Positions 11,301 to 22,210 of a DNA stretch of 64,000 nt are shown piece after piece (positions within the stretch are counted from its first letter, which is position 1; each line of letters opens with the position of its first letter). The stretch comes from Psococerastis gibbosa (lineage: Eukaryota; Arthropoda; Insecta; Psocodea; Psocidae). The DNA lies in the NCBI GenBank assembly GCA_963971405.1, contig OZ020492.1, positions 9,970,151-10,034,150 of the forward strand. The letters are read 5' to 3'. The notes beneath the pieces are model-generated. The model did no database searches and had not been told where the DNA came from. It saw only the letters and a list, made by a program, of their open reading frames with translations. The translations under genes were made by a program, and so were the position numbers.

Positions 11301-12420
11301 AGCTTCCAGTCAACTGTTAAGAAGGGTGGGGCGAGAGGCTTCCCTCCTCCTGTTCCACCGAATAAACCAGTTGTCCCGCCGAAGAAGGAAGTAGTTCGTC
11401 GAACAGATGCTGAGGTGAAGGCACCTGGTGACACTATGACTATTAAGTACAAGGTCCATGAGGAAGATGCCCCACGTCGTGAGCCACAGGTTAGCTACTC
11501 ATTTCTTTATGGCATAAGCAATCAATTTGGCCAAGGTCCCCTGTAGCATAGATAATCACGGAGGCAAAGGGTGGCCGGTCTAGAAGCCCGTATGATTATA
11601 CACAATAGTCTCCTTATTCTCCTTATCCTAACTTTGTACAGTTCTACATCAAGCAAATATAAAAATACATAAAAAACCGGTTTCGGCTCATGCCATCGTG
11701 AAGTGTAAGAAAAGAGTCGAAACAAAAAAAAGTATGCAAGTTATAACCTAAACGCATGTCAAGACATACACAGTATAGCATTTGGTTTACAATAATTATC
11801 AAACAATGGGAAATGGTAGCTCCAAAAAGGGAGAACTACTTACAAAGTTAATCTTTTGTTTTGAGCAATAGCTTCTCTAATCTCAATAGTTTCTAAATTA
11901 TCAAGTTGTTTTCCCTTGTTGGCTTAATGTAAAAACTATCGAAGCCACAGGAGGGGATGTGAGGGTTTATATGTAGAACCAAGGCAGATTGAGTGTTTGG
12001 TTTTCCTACTGTGCGTCTATTATCGGCTATTCTTTCTTTTAAACCCCCCCCCCCCCCTCCAACCACTCCTGTGACTACGATAGTTTTAAGACTTTTCCAT
12101 TTAGCTAACAAGGGAAAACTACTTTTTCATATGCTTTAAACGTCTACGTGGAGCAAGCGAGGCGCGAAGCTACATGTCAAAGAACCTTTGTTTTGTGCAC
12201 CCTATTGCTATGATCAGTGGTCGCAATAACTGTGTACATCCTAGGATTGTCAAGTGGCTTTCAGAACGTGCTTACACTTGGTGGTTTGGTAGGATATTTA
12301 AAGTTGAGAGTTTCACCTCAGCTGTTGCGCTTCTGTCATTGCGTAATTAGGATGTGGAAAGTCTCATTTATTCCTTAAATAATTGAGTTATTATTATCTT
12401 TTCAGGAGACTTGTTCTTAG
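2258..12420 (+). CDS. CTTNBP2NL: CTTNBP2/CTTNBP2NL-family cortactin-binding protein (gene span, ten exons)
   Basis: Assembled CDS: 2258-2344, 3709-4050, 5014-5118, 6443-6622, 7203-7363, 7940-8121, 9316-9450, 10754-10881, 11184-11489 and 12406-12420; all junctions are GT-AG and phase-compatible, giving about 546 aa. The N-terminal region carries the family signature (KSELLKLLSYLEGELQARD). It is followed by a long charged coiled coil over residues about 140-330 (DLEEEKRKHEHDTAQGDDIT, ERQLAEFDTERQQLRA), then a Pro/Ser/Thr-rich tail with an SH3-type PPPVPPNKPVVPPKK motif. Vertebrate members bind cortactin and STRIPAK components at the actin cortex; Drosophila nausicaa acts on lamellipodial actin. 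The length is close to CTTNBP2NL and no ankyrin repeats were seen, favouring CTTNBP2NL-type over CTTNBP2. The first and last exons are the weakest calls. Confidence 0.85.
2366..3135 (+). pseudogene. Degenerate LINE fragment (RNase H domain), split by a MITE half
   Basis: Within intron 1 of the cortactin-binding gene. One frame reads ALETIATWYPEEESAHIYTN, resembling the start of an RNase H domain whose catalytic YTDGS has become YTNSW. A shifted frame gives ILAAPVGKLAANYNGDVHAI. Past an unrelated insert at about 2755-2960 the frame VVVFVDSQAAISSV (about 3075-3115) gives the typical RNase H D-S-Q-A-A motif. Frameshifts and the insert make it inactive. Confidence 0.6.
2755..2965 (+). mobile_element. 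Solo half of the inverted-repeat element found whole at 25481-25775
   Basis: The sequence from AAATCGCAG(A/T)TAAGGTGTA through CTCTGTAGATGGCAGTTC to TTTTTCTAAAACTCTAAG matches the middle and right arm of that element at high identity. No left arm is present. A similar half is at about 33325-33432. Confidence 0.7.
3709..4050 (+). CDS. CTTNBP2NL: Cortactin-binding protein exon 2: conserved N-terminal domain
   Basis: Bounded by TATTACAG and GTAGGT, 114 codons, phase 0 on both sides. It encodes the conserved N-terminal block of the CTTNBP2 family: KSELLKLLSYLEGELQARD, then a variable segment, then an ALQRD-like motif and the start of the coiled coil ending MEDRHTK. Human CTTNBP2NL has the same order (SKPELLTLFSILEGELEARD ... 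ALQRD ... ESRHRK). An internal methionine at 3721 (MELNKSE) is the alternative start. Confidence 0.93.
4200..4560 (-). pseudogene. 3' end of a LINE, with (CTA)n/(CAA)n tail
   Basis: On the - strand the frame ending near 4313 reads ETGWHILADCPAIWRSRLKH and FSPRDLLKFNNVIKL, typical of the C-terminal Cys/His zinc-binding tail of RNase H-bearing LINE ORF2 proteins. Downstream in the same direction, (ACAA)n then (CTA)n simple repeats at 4217-4258 look like the element's 3' tail. It sits in intron 2 of the cortactin-binding gene and is truncated. Confidence 0.6.
5014..5118 (+). CDS. CTTNBP2NL: Cortactin-binding protein exon 3: coiled coil
   Basis: Acceptor TTGTTTTAG and donor GTGAGG; 35 codons, phase 0/0. 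The peptide VIQDLEEEKRKHEHDTAQGD followed by DITYGLEKERTRLRQ matches the vertebrate block VILDLEEERQRHAQDTAEGD and onward, one of the best conserved parts of the family. Confidence 0.93.
6443..6622 (+). CDS. CTTNBP2NL: Cortactin-binding protein exon 4: coiled coil
   Basis: Acceptor GTTTTTACAG, donor GTACTA; 60 codons, phase 0/0. Strongly charged heptad-like sequence (ELEMEKTGRKKAEKDLKKML, then EEKARTKSMVLLLIAERKKA) corresponding to the human ERSRHKQLSSMLVLECKKA region. Confidence 0.9.
7203..7363 (+). CDS. CTTNBP2NL: Cortactin-binding protein exon 5: coiled coil
   Basis: Acceptor CTATTTTTCAG, donor GTAATA; phase 0 in, 2 out. It encodes ILAEEKGRIDAMAEGLEEES and QMEAELERQLAEFDTERQQL, aligning to human TEAQVEKQLSEFDIEREQLR. 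Confidence 0.93.
7940..8121 (+). CDS. CTTNBP2NL: Cortactin-binding protein exon 6: end of coiled coil, proline-rich start
   Basis: Acceptor ATGTTTCAG, donor GTAAGT; phase 2 in, 1 out. The coil ends with YKELEVEAEKHRVEADSLKK and passes into a Pro/Ser-rich stretch (PRPPHPPAKPSSSPRPSAPQ). The donor is followed by an AT-rich simple tract (about 8130-8215). Confidence 0.88.
8685..8800. repeat. Dispersed repeat family B, copy 1
   Basis: This is the ATGAATGTATCCGATTA ... TCGCCTCACTAAGT ... TACTTGTGTTGAGTTACGAC unit that recurs at about 20680-20830, 29145-29285, 31190-31275 (reverse), 39480-39645 and 43855-43905. Copies are 50-170 bp, non-coding and divergent. The class is unknown. Confidence 0.65.
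9316..9450 (+). CDS. CTTNBP2NL: Cortactin-binding protein exon 7: Ser/Pro/Val-rich segment
   Basis: Acceptor CCGTTGTAG, donor GTAAGT; phase 1 in, 1 out. Encodes GIPKVVWGAGGDGSVSPPPS and a Val/Thr-rich run. It is low-complexity, so the call rests on open frame, splice sites and phase match to both neighbours. Confidence 0.75.
9912..10530 (-). pseudogene. Degenerate mariner-like transposase
   Basis: On the - strand, frames over 10530-10190 give ENIQKILKAVMENRRIATHK with LAEDMGLSYSRVQ, the helix-turn-helix of mariner transposases. The frame over 10187-9912 gives KKFAGWVPLML, DRYLTMDESWVHHHDPAT and a catalytic-region D-E-S-W-V-H-H match (family GDETWVHH). Stops and frame changes between blocks, and the missing C-terminal half, show it is dead. 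It lies in an intron of the cortactin-binding gene. Confidence 0.8.
10754..10881 (+). CDS. CTTNBP2NL: Cortactin-binding protein exon 8: Gln-rich segment
   Basis: Acceptor GATTATTGCAG, donor GTATGT; phase 1 in, 0 out. Encodes TTGIARSVSPGQTVRTGVFP, a short poly-Gln tract (GQQQQQW) and ATPASQVAQ. Joined because it is open only in the required frame and phases fit on both sides. Confidence 0.72.
11184..11489 (+). CDS. CTTNBP2NL: Cortactin-binding protein exon 9: SH3-type proline motif
   Basis: Acceptor TTTCGGAACAG, donor GTTAGC; 102 codons, phase 0/0. It contains GFPPPVPPNKPVVPPKK, matching the conserved C-terminal GNPPPIPPKKPG of human CTTNBP2NL, a proline-rich site of the type bound by SH3 domains such as cortactin's. 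Confidence 0.88.
11904..12124. mobile_element. MITE-like element with about 60-bp inverted repeats and a central C run
   Basis: Left arm AAGTTGTTTTCCCTTGTT ... AACTATCGAAGCCACAGGAG is reverse-complemented at the right (CTCCTGTGACTACGATAGTT ... AACAAGGGAAAACTACTT). A run of 14 C lies just inside the right arm. It is inside the last proposed intron of the cortactin-binding gene. Confidence 0.7.
12406..12420 (+). CDS. CTTNBP2NL: Cortactin-binding protein, candidate terminal exon (five codons)
   Basis: After the acceptor ATTATCTTTTCAG the required phase-0 frame reads Glu-Thr-Cys-Ser-stop, which would close the protein. This is the first strong acceptor with a quick in-frame stop downstream of exon 9, but a five-codon exon is weak evidence and another terminal exon is possible. 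Confidence 0.35.
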   Translation, partial: ETCS

Positions 12421-13350
12421 GTTGGATTCTTCACTTCTCAACTGCCGATTGAGATGAATACATGAGTTGAAACTTTAGCTGGTAACATCAATTTTGCGTT
12501 TTTATTATTTCGTTTGGCGGCATACTCATGTTATTGTCCTTTAAAGCTACATAATCGCGTTTTACACCAATCTCCTTACCAAAAGTAAATTGAACATTTT
12601 GTCCCATTTTAGAAGTATTGCGAGTTATTATATTGAAGTAATATTGCCTTCCTTGAAAAGTAACCTTATTAAGCATTGTACTAAATTATCGTAGAATCTA
12701 TTATGTTAGTAGGTCAGCGTAGGAAAATTTTTATGGATTTTTTATGGATAGTCATTGTTCTTACTTCAATATTGCAGAAGAGAACTGCTCTATTTATGCC
12801 CCATAATGGTATATCGTTAATGAACAAAAATTTTGATCGATATTTTCAAGGGGGCTTGACACTTGAGCCACTTTCACTGTATTTGTAGTTATTTACATGG
12901 AAGATTGTCACTTGAACTGCTTACGGTCTTTATTTCAATATTGCGTAAGAAAATTACTTATATTTGTATTCTGTAATGATATATCGTTAATGTACGAAAA
13001 TAATGTTATGCATGTTATCATGGAGGCACATTCACAGGTGATCCGACCCTGTGAAATGAGAGAAAAGGTTCATTATTTTTCCGCTGATCACTCACAATCC
13101 CCGTTGCCATTTCATGCGCGTGATCGGGCCGGCCTGTGACTTAGAAAATGCTGCGTCTTCCACATTAAAACGAGGGTGAAATTTTAAGTAATCTACCTAC
13201 AATAGTAGATTTGCTTTTGTTGTATTGAGCCTTTTAGCACTGATGGTAGAGACATGTTTTGAGTGTAAGTTGCCAGTAGGTTTTTTTCAGTTCTCGTTAG
13301 CTTCTGCCACTGTGGTGCTCAGAATTGATCAAGATGCGTGTAAATTATAG
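12421..13350. other. 3' flank or 3' UTR with two diverged direct repeats
   Basis: No gene is seen. Two related segments, about 12740-12860 and 12905-13030, share CTTCAATATTGC ... GTATATCGTTAATG / GATATATCGTTAATG with roughly 165-bp spacing, suggesting an old tandem duplication. If the terminal exon is right, the first part is 3' UTR. Confidence 0.35.
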
Positions 13351-13369
13351 CTTGTAGCACCGTTCGGTC

Positions 13370-14335
13370 ATTAAATGTTTGACCTTGGAGGGAAATGGAC
13401 CAAAAGTGATTGACGAGCGAATGATGGCTGTATGCTGTGATTCATCTCCTCCTTTCATACTAAAATATTGGTCCAACCAGTTTAAACGAGGCCGAAGTTA
13501 CATTGCGAACACCCATCAAATAGTCGCTAGGGTAGAGAAACTGGTGCTGGAAGACCGCCGCTTAAAAATTATTCAGATAGCCGAAGCTTGTGGCATATCA
13601 GAGACATCTGTATCAAAAATTCTTCATGGGCATTTACTGATTTAGTGCTCGTTGGGTTCCAAGAATGTTGACTTTGCAAAAAAATGGGAGGGTTCCGGTT
13701 CCAGCTGAAAATTTCGCGCTCCACAACGAAGACAAGGAAGAACTTTTGTCACATATTGTGGCCGGTGATGAAACATAAATTCACCACTGGGATCCGGAAA
13801 CCAAGCAAAAATCCATCTATGCAATGGAAGCATAAGGGCTCTCCGCCAAGAAATTCCGTACTGAACTGTGTGAAGACAAGATTATCGCTACAATTTTTTT
13901 GGTTTTGGGATGAAGGAGAAATAATTTTGATTGCCTACCATAAAAAGACGATAACGGGGAGTATTACGCTGGCGTATTAAAGAAACTACGGGAAGGAATC
14001 CTTGAAAAAGGAAGAGGGATGATGAGCAAGGGAGTATTGCTTCTGCACGACAACGCACCAATCCAAGGTAAGCCAAAGCAACGCCTTCTGTTCGTGATTG
14101 TAGATTCAAAGAACGAAATCATCCTCCTTAAAGGCCGATTTTGTACCCATACATATCTGCTGGATCTGCTGAAAAGCAATTTACGGGCAAAAGATTTTTG
14201 GACGACAGTGAGGTAGTGCGTGCAGTTTTGGACTATTTTCTAGAAAAAAAGACAATGGTATTTGTTCAGTGGGATAGAAGCTCTTCCGACAAATTGGACC
14301 AAGTGCATAGAATTAAATGGGGACTATATTGAAAA
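13370..14335 (+). pseudogene. Degenerate mariner-like transposase, near full length
   Basis: Consecutive frames give an HTH region (VEKLVLEDRRLKIIQIAEAC then GISETSVSKILH), then RWVPRMLTLQK, a FIHHWDPETKQKS-like block, KGSPPRNS, DKIIATIF, a C-terminal block LLKKLREGILEKGRG with MMSKGVLLLHDNAPIQG (family HDNAP motif), and a final L(R)AKDFW. The order and spacing match a mariner transposase of about 345 aa, with several stops and frameshifts. Coding capacity is lost. It lies downstream of the cortactin-binding gene. Confidence 0.85.
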
Positions 14336-14344
14336 GCAGTAAAA

Positions 14345-16080
14345 CTTTTTTGACCTTGCGGTTGATATTACTAACCTAGGAAGATTACTTAAAATTTCAT
14401 TTTTTTACTTAATATTCGGATTTTCCTTGGAGTGTAACACCATTTTACCGCATTCAGTTGTACTGTAGCTAAAATGGTGGGTCTACCTATAATTAACAAA
14501 TTATGGCAGGAACAACTTTTAAAACTTCGAGGAAATGATAGTCACGCCTTTCATGTTAGACTCTGCTCTTGTTATAATTCTATGTTTATACCCGTAGCTT
14601 AAGTATTGTAACCATACAATGCCTGGAGAATCCTACTAATCCTATAGGTAACGGTCCATATTCATTTGATGCCAGTGAATCATCAGGCTACGCGTATTTT
14701 TGCTGTGTTCTATGACCTTGGTGTTTCTTTAAGACTAGGCAAACTTGATATTTTCGTCTAGTTCATCGTGGAGTAGTAGATTCCTGTTCACTTTTAGTAG
14801 CAGTAGCTATTTCTCGCATCCCAATTCAGAATTACATATATTCCATTCCGACGTGCGACAATTTATGTATTGTTAGTGATAAGTGGTTCTCATTAGTCTT
14901 TATGCTTTATATATCGTATCACTTTAAGTATGGCTATATTCAATCGTGCGCGTGAAGCATCGAAAGAAATTGCTTCGCCCGCGCCCCTTTGCAAAGGAAA
15001 TACATGCGGCCTGTGGTAGCAAAGACTGTAACTCTTTTGCACAATGCCGTGCTAGAAAAATGTTGAACATAAACGTTCTTTCGCACAAGCAGTGGAATTC
15101 ATAATGAGACGTATTTGCTTCAAGACTAAAAGGTAGATGAAGATGATAAGGGTATTCATAGCATTTGCCATATATTCCATTATTCACGTACTGAACCAAC
15201 TTATATTCCTTCTGCTCCTGACTAATTTACCCCAAATTTGCGAACTAAAAGGTTTCACTTATTCATTTTTACTCCCTCAACTTAGTGTTGCATGCGCACG
15301 ATCGGGTTCCATGAGCCGAATAAGCCGAATAAACTAAATAAATGTTCAAAGGGAGAGGAGTGAATTAAAGTTTCATAAAGGATTCAGACCACTCAAATCT
15401 TGTTATCAATTTTCATTAATTAACGAAATATGACGGTTGAAACATTTTGGAACCGTACTCCCGCTCAGAAGAAGTCGTGGTAGGTATACCTATACGAAAT
15501 TCAGTGCTAAGGGTTTATAAAATGTTCCAGAATTTTTGACAGTTCCATTTTTCGTGTGTTTTATACGAATTTTCCTGTCGTTAAAACTAAGGATACGATC
15601 CTGACACCTTTTTAAAATTATACTCAGTGATTCGTGTGAGATCAACATGATGGTCTTAATAATTATTTGAATAACTGGGGGCCTTTTTGTGGGATTACAA
15701 TTTAGCTATAAAATTTTGTTAGTGCAATTTGCGTGAATAAAAAACCATCTATGGCTCTAATGTTAGTGAAGCAGCTGCCTTACTGTGTTAGAGCACATTT
15801 TTGCTCATTATATGTGTCGGTCTTTGGAAATGCAATTTTTGTATGCGCAATGGCAAGTGCTTTAACGAAAATGGTGGCTGATGCTTTGCTGCAAGGGAAC
15901 CTTGTGAAATCAGTAGAAAGCACGTACGCCAATTACTACATTGTTCAGGAGTGACAAATATCGTAACGTAGATTGTAAAGTACAAAATGGCGGACAGGTG
16001 TGTTCTCCGCATGCCATTCGGCGTATATATGAATTTTGTTATATAAGAGGATACGGCTGTTATATAATGAATTAAATAAT
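14345..16080. other. AT-rich intergenic DNA, no recognised gene
   Basis: Scattered short frames on both strands show no family motif or splice-compatible partners. Composition is AT-rich. Confidence 0.4.
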
Positions 16081-16084
16081 GTCC

Positions 16085-16270
16085 TGATGGAATGGACCTA
16101 GCCCTACTTATTGGTCCTTGCCCAATGCCAACGACCCTACGGTTTTTCAAACATTGTTGATATTGTTTCTGAATGAATTTTTGGCCATTGGCATACTGGT
16201 ACACGTCCTCGATGTGAAACCACGCCGGCCACTGTCGATAACGGACAAGCTAGACACCTTTGTCTTAATG
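16085..16270. repeat. Dispersed repeat family D, copy 1
   Basis: The segment from ATGGA(A/C)CTAG(C/G)CCTAC through ACGTCCTCGAT to AACGGACAAGCTAGACA is related to copies at about 35020-35115, 37745-37835 (partial) and 47765-48005 (TATGGACCCAGGCCTACA ... AATGGACAAGCTGAGACAAG). Non-coding; class not identified. Confidence 0.6.
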
Positions 16271-19200
16271 TATCAGGCGTAAGTAGACTGAACCAAGTCG
16301 GCTGCTTTACTAATGGCCAAATATCTCCCGAAATAATTTTTTGTGGATGTGCGAGTTTGGGAAACTAATACCTGTAGCTCTATTTCTTTTTCTCACCAGA
16401 TGACATCATTGCTTATGTGTGTTGCACTAATACATCATGCATGCTGTTTGCCAAAATATCAGAAAGGAAGCTGTGAATATTACAATGTTTATAATTAACT
16501 TTAGTGTGGCCAGTACCCGAACTTGGTCAACTCACGCTTACGCTTGTTGCATTGTTATTTGTAGACATGTCTCAACTTGTCAATTGTCGGTTATAGCCGG
16601 TGAGGGTTTACATCGTGGCATTGTTCCAGTTTTCTACCGGCCAAAATTCTTTCGGGAACAATAGCAATCATATCTGAAAATATCAATGGGGTCGCTGGCA
16701 GAACAAGGCTCAACGGGCCACAAAAAAGTAGTTCTACGTCCATAAAATTCCATTCAAACAATAATAGCTTTAATGTTGTAAGATGTTTCACATTCCCATG
16801 GTTAATCCAAGTGATGGCGATTATAAAAAAACTTTTATTCTTGTTTGTCTTTGGTGGTTTATTTACTTATAAAAACCATTTCGGAATTATAACATTAATC
16901 GATCAAAAAATTAAGTATGCTCAGTTGGTTTTGCATGTTTATTAGAACGATTTGGAGAGTGATTATACTGTGTAGTTAGTAAGCTTTGACTGCAAACTTT
17001 AAGGAAATGTTTGATAATAAACAGAAAGTTCAAGGCAATGTTGCCTGCCTTTTTTTCAAAGCCAACTCAGGGCGAGTCGGCTGTCTATAAGCAATAACTT
17101 GTGCTTTTATTTTTATGATGTGATGATCTTGATCCATGTTCGTGTGTAGCTGGTGTTCAATTCGTTATACCATCCGTTCCTTTGGTGTTTTGTGTGTCAA
17201 ACAACAGTTTTAGAAAGATATCTTTGGTGCATCCATAATAAATTGTTAGTTTAAAACCGGAGTTCAGAGTTGCTGTGCGTTCCATCTATCGGCTTAGGGC
17301 AACACTGACCAAGCTGCCTTCATATTTTATTAAAATTTAGCAGTGAATCGTTTCCTTATCAATACATTTTCAGGCAAGAACCTCATCATCTTAGCTAAAA
17401 AGAAAATAGTCGGTATCGCTTTTTAAGTACAAAAAAACTGTTGGATCATATTATCCGTTTACGCTAAGATTGGATATTCTACTGGGAAATACAATGTCTT
17501 ATTGGACATTTTATATTCAATTTGTTGAACCGAACACTGATCGTTTTGTCTCTCAGTTGACTACAAGACTTTTTCTCTGTACTATATTGAATATTTCATT
17601 GTCCATGAAATCTGTAATCATTATGCATTAGAAATTTTTGTATTACACTGTCTCATTGAATTACATCGCTATCACTTGAAAGTTGAAATTATAACAAAAT
17701 CAAACGTTATAAGAGAGGGAAAAATCATATCCCCTGCGTAAAAATGTTTCAAGTGGAGAGAAATGGGTTGCTTTTAATAATATGCACGATTATCTGTCAA
17801 TCAATTTTCCTGGGCACCATGGTCCTACAATTTAGAGCGTGGATGTTAAAGATTGTCCTAAAAACCACCCAAAATTGATTAGATACCATATGAACCATTT
17901 TGGTGGAAGAATTTTGGAAGCATGGATAAGATAGATAGCGTATTTTTCTCTAAAAAGAGCAGTATAATTTATTTTTCATTGATTTCTTTGTGAATTTTAT
18001 ATTTGTTCGTGCATATGTATTTATCTTTATACTTATTACAGTTTGAAAATGTACTTTACATGACTTTATTTGATATCAAGTTTATTATAAACTGAATCTG
18101 ATAAAAATAGGCTGGATATCAAAACTCTATTATTTGAAGCTTGTAACTTGCATTTTATTGGAATTTTAGGTCTGTTTACAAAGAAAGCTTATTTATTTAT
18201 TTATTTATATTTGATTTATTTCAACAAGTATAGGACTGAACTAGAATCTCGTTATAACATGGACGCCCGAAATTACTTACTGTCTGTTGTAAATTTAGTT
18301 GAGAAATTATAAGATCCGAGTTAAGTTCATAGAATATTATACAATTGTCTTGTACATTTTTTACTGTAAATGTCCTGTATATTTCAAACGTTAGTTATGA
18401 ACTAGAATGACATTTGTAAATTAATTCTAGTGTTTAGCCGCAGCCATTGTGAAATTGCTTTGTTAAAGTTACAAAGTTATGCTCAATTTTAACTGACAAC
18501 GTACGGAAAATGAACTTTAAACCTGTAACTATAAAAATTACCCAGTTTTGAAGGTTTAGCAAAATATATATTTTTATTGTTGTGTGTGAGAATGATATAA
18601 TTCAGTATTGCATATAAGGGAAAAAATTATACTTGTACCATTCCCATGAGGACCGTTTTTTCCTTATGGGCTAATTCCTTTTCTTATGGTGTCTTTGGAA
18701 TCGTGAATTTGTGAATAGAAGGGTAACTATCAATATATAATGTAAAAATTACGATGACCAATAAGTGGCAAAAAATGCTTGATGTCGTCAGCATCCATAT
18801 CATAGAAATCAGGTTATTAACATTAGCCTAGAACACGCTTTTCCTACATAAGTATTTTGTTATACCTTCTACTGTTGATCAATTAGTTACAATAAAAATG
18901 ATTCGGCTGCTGGTTGAGCAGTGTTTGTCTTCAGTGAATTTAATTCAAATTGAATTATTTACAACTAAGTTATTCACAAAAGTATGTAGCTTTAGAGAGT
19001 TCATATTCTGTATCGTGTTGAAATTGAGGATATACAGGTATCCTGTGTTTTTTACTCTTACATTTACAGGTAGTTTATGTTCGCAGTAACGAGTAGCCTG
19101 AACTGCTGCCTATTGACTTTGTAATAGTGGACAGGAATGTGATTTTTTAAATATTAATTGAGCATAACATGCTCAATTAATATTAATATGGTTATGAATA

Positions 19201-21915
19201 ACGCATCGATGGAATAAACACCATCATTTCTACTGCTACTTACCATGCATAAAAAGCTCTGTGTGGTTTAAAAGATTTTGATATTTTTGCCCAGAATTTG
19301 TTTCCTATTTATTACTATAAAATTGAAATGTGAATATACATAAAACTTTTAAGTCAGAATATTAACATTAAATTGAATACAATTAAAAGTATCTAATTTA
19401 ATTTTGATTACCTTGACTTATTGCATCGTATCAAGAGCCTAGTTCACAAGTTGTTTATTTTGTTTTCATTTTGAATGAGAAATTGCTGTAATGTAATTAA
19501 ATTACTAGATCGATTGAATACCGACTGTCTGCAATATTTTCTAAAATAATTTGGCAATCCAAATAAACAAAACATTTATGACATAATATTATTACAAATA
19601 ATACCAAATACACACAAATTCATTATATTACCGAATGCAAAAGCTGTGAATGCGGATAGGCTGCGTTCTGTATTAAATTGGAGTTGAGGTTTTTAAGCAA
19701 TATTTACTAATGTGCCCTAAAAATGCACTGCCTTTTTATTGAGGCATTAGTGATTGTGCTGTAAATTAGGTTGGAATCGTATTTTAATTAATATTTCTAC
19801 ATTATGCTAACTAACTAGGCTTAATTAAGTTGCGCAGTTGGGGCTACTCTAAGATTACAATAGATTGTGTTAAAATGAGCAGTGGTTTGTTGTATCATAT
19901 TTAACAATGTAATCGGTTAGTTTATTGTGTGTGCGACCTCTAGCGGCAAATCACGTATACCCATAGGTTGCTTCTTATTTTTCAATCTTCAACCGTCTCA
20001 TGCGAGCTACTAGTGCATACTTAACAGCATGTCAACCAATAATACAGGAGTTCTCATTCTTTTGCGACAACAAACAACTCTCCTACCTGACACAGAAATG
20101 AAACTTTTATGTTTTTCAATTTCCCCCGTTTCGTGATATAAGTTATTGTTCAATTCTTCAAAGCCAAGAATGTGTTGTATTCACACAGATTATAGTGGTT
20201 GCTATAGTTTCCGTATGATGTTATTTTTTTAATTTAGACAGCTTAAAAATTCCTCGTTTGTGCTTATTCACGATTGGTAAACAATATTTTAGCTGCAAAC
20301 TTACCTAATTTGAAATCATAAAAACAACAATTAATTTCATGAAATTTGTTTCCCTAACGTAATAAACATCAAACATGACTATTAAAAATTTACGTATAAT
20401 ATAGGCTTAGTGAGAATATACATTGAATAAATAGGAAAGCAAAAATTGTATACTGTAATAAAAATTGAGTGTACTAGGTCACTAATAACCATAAGGAACC
20501 TAATGCAAAGGAAATTAGGGTTGTTGAAATCATATATCGCGCTGCACATCCTGGCTGGTACCATTCCGCAAATAGTGCTGAAACAAATTTAATAATTTAT
20601 GAAAAAATAATGTTAGAAAATGCGCACTTATATATCAATCGGTCATTTACTCTTTTATTTTGTTTCTAAAAAAGGTTAATTGTATTCCAACAATGTATCC
20701 GATTGACTACGTCAGTCTCCTTATTAGTAACCTAATGGGTACTTGTGTTGAGTTAATATGTGGCTCCTATCACAAGGTGTGTAGTGTGAGTGCAAACACG
20801 CTACCACCTTGCCTCCGAAGCAGATTAATGAAGCCAACCAAAATCAATTTTTCCGATTTTTTTAAGTTTTTGTGTTGTCAGATGAAGTTCAGTTAAGAAA
20901 TAATAATATAGGAAGTTTTTTGAACCTCTACAATTTAGAAAATAAATGTAGATAAATTTATAGCTAGTTTATTAAAAACTGATTCATATGATATGGTGAA
21001 ACGGCGAAATGCCTAGGTCTCGTGCATAGGAAGATGTGTTGAACGTGATAGAGAACGAACAATTACGGCCACGAGACCTCAAGCCACTACACTAGTTTAA
21101 TTATGAAACTAAACGATTTACAGTTAGGGGTTTTGGTTATTGTTAATCCGTTATTGATACTGGTGAATCGTTTCTATTTGATTGAGTCTCAAAATCTAAA
21201 AAAAATATACCTGCATATCATATTGTGATGACTCATGACTTGTAATGAAAAATAAGCAAGCCATGAAAATTGTAAAACAAAATTCAAACAAGAATGTGAC
21301 TTTTGAATTTGGCGCATTTTTTAGGGCCCTTTGATCATTAGTCATGTTGGTAGTGATGAACCTTGTTTATGAGTTTTTAGCTTTATGTTTATTAATTTTT
21401 TTAAATAATAATATTGTTTCCTTTTTAAATCTATTTAATTAGATTATCCAAGTCATTAGAAGCTTTAATGGCCAAAATAACATAAGGAAGTGGAAAATAA
21501 TGGAGACCTACACCTGAATTTTTTGACCACAACTACAACAGTTGAGTTTATATCTTATGTACCCTATTATATATTTCTGTGTTTCTGTTTGACGTAATAT
21601 AGTTGTAACGACGCCGAGAATACCATTGTATTTTAAAATGGCCAATACGTGACTTATGACTTATAACATTGATGGGAATGTCTCAAGGTAAGATCTTATT
21701 TCTTTTTTGTTTTATTAGCATTGCTGTTTTAATTTGGTTCTGTTAAAACGTTTGTGGCTGACCTGCAGGGGTCACTCTTAATGGTTTAATAACAATGTGA
21801 AAAAGAACACTACCAGTCCTTCAGCCTAAGTCCTCTATGGATTCTTGGGTTCTCGTGCCATAGCTCATTCTGTAAGAAAGGTCCTTTGAATCGCGTCTAT
21901 CAGTTTCTCACTGTC
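16271..21915. other. Long AT-rich intergenic stretch, no gene seen
   Basis: Over 5.6 kb no exon of a recognised family was found. It is notably poor in the repeats that crowd the rest of the window, apart from a family-B repeat copy at about 20680-20830, a TTTA run near 18190 and a perfect 15-bp-arm hairpin at 19150-19184. It separates the convergent cortactin-binding and ACE genes, and could include long 3' UTRs of either. Confidence 0.4.
19150..19184. repeat. Perfect inverted repeat, 15-bp arms, 5-base loop
   Basis: AATATTAATTGAGCA - TAACA - TGCTCAATTAATATT. It is followed by AT-rich DNA rather than a T run on either strand, so it does not look like a terminator. It could be a small MITE relic or an RNA hairpin in a 3' UTR. 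Confidence 0.8.
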
Positions 21916-22025
21916 TCTCAATCGAACACTGTGTCAGTAGTAGTAGAGTACTTTGAGCGATCGATTAGATTGGGGGGGGGGGGGGGGGGGACGTAACATG
22001 GTATTACAGAAAACAAGTTGCTCAC

Positions 22026-22210
22026 CAGTATCTTCTGGCCTTGTCGTCCATCCCACCAGGTCTTCCCCTTTGTTCCGTACTTGAAGCCACAGCTTGAGTG
22101 GCTCGAAGTAGTTGAGAAGAGGCTTGGCGTCCAGCTTATCTGTTTTGCCACGGGTCATGATGCTTACCACTTCGGACCATGGTCGTGATGAACCCAGACG
22201 GAGGATATCA
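22026..22210 (-). CDS. Ance: ACE-like exon 11: C-terminal end of the peptidase domain
   Basis: Acceptor CCTTGTTGACAG; frame gives [40 protein letters not shown] and NKGEDLVGW, matching LGxSRPWxE ... LDAxPLLxYFxPLxxWL ... N. It either ends at donor G/GTGAGC (22025) with a small unseen final exon, or reads on across the run of 18 G at 21973-21990 to a stop near 21920-21935. The run's length decides the frame. Confidence 0.93.

Noticed and set aside
15788..16204. 138-codon open frame on the - strand
   Set aside because: It overlaps the family-D repeat at 16085-16270 and has no recognisable domain or splice partner; best explained as chance.
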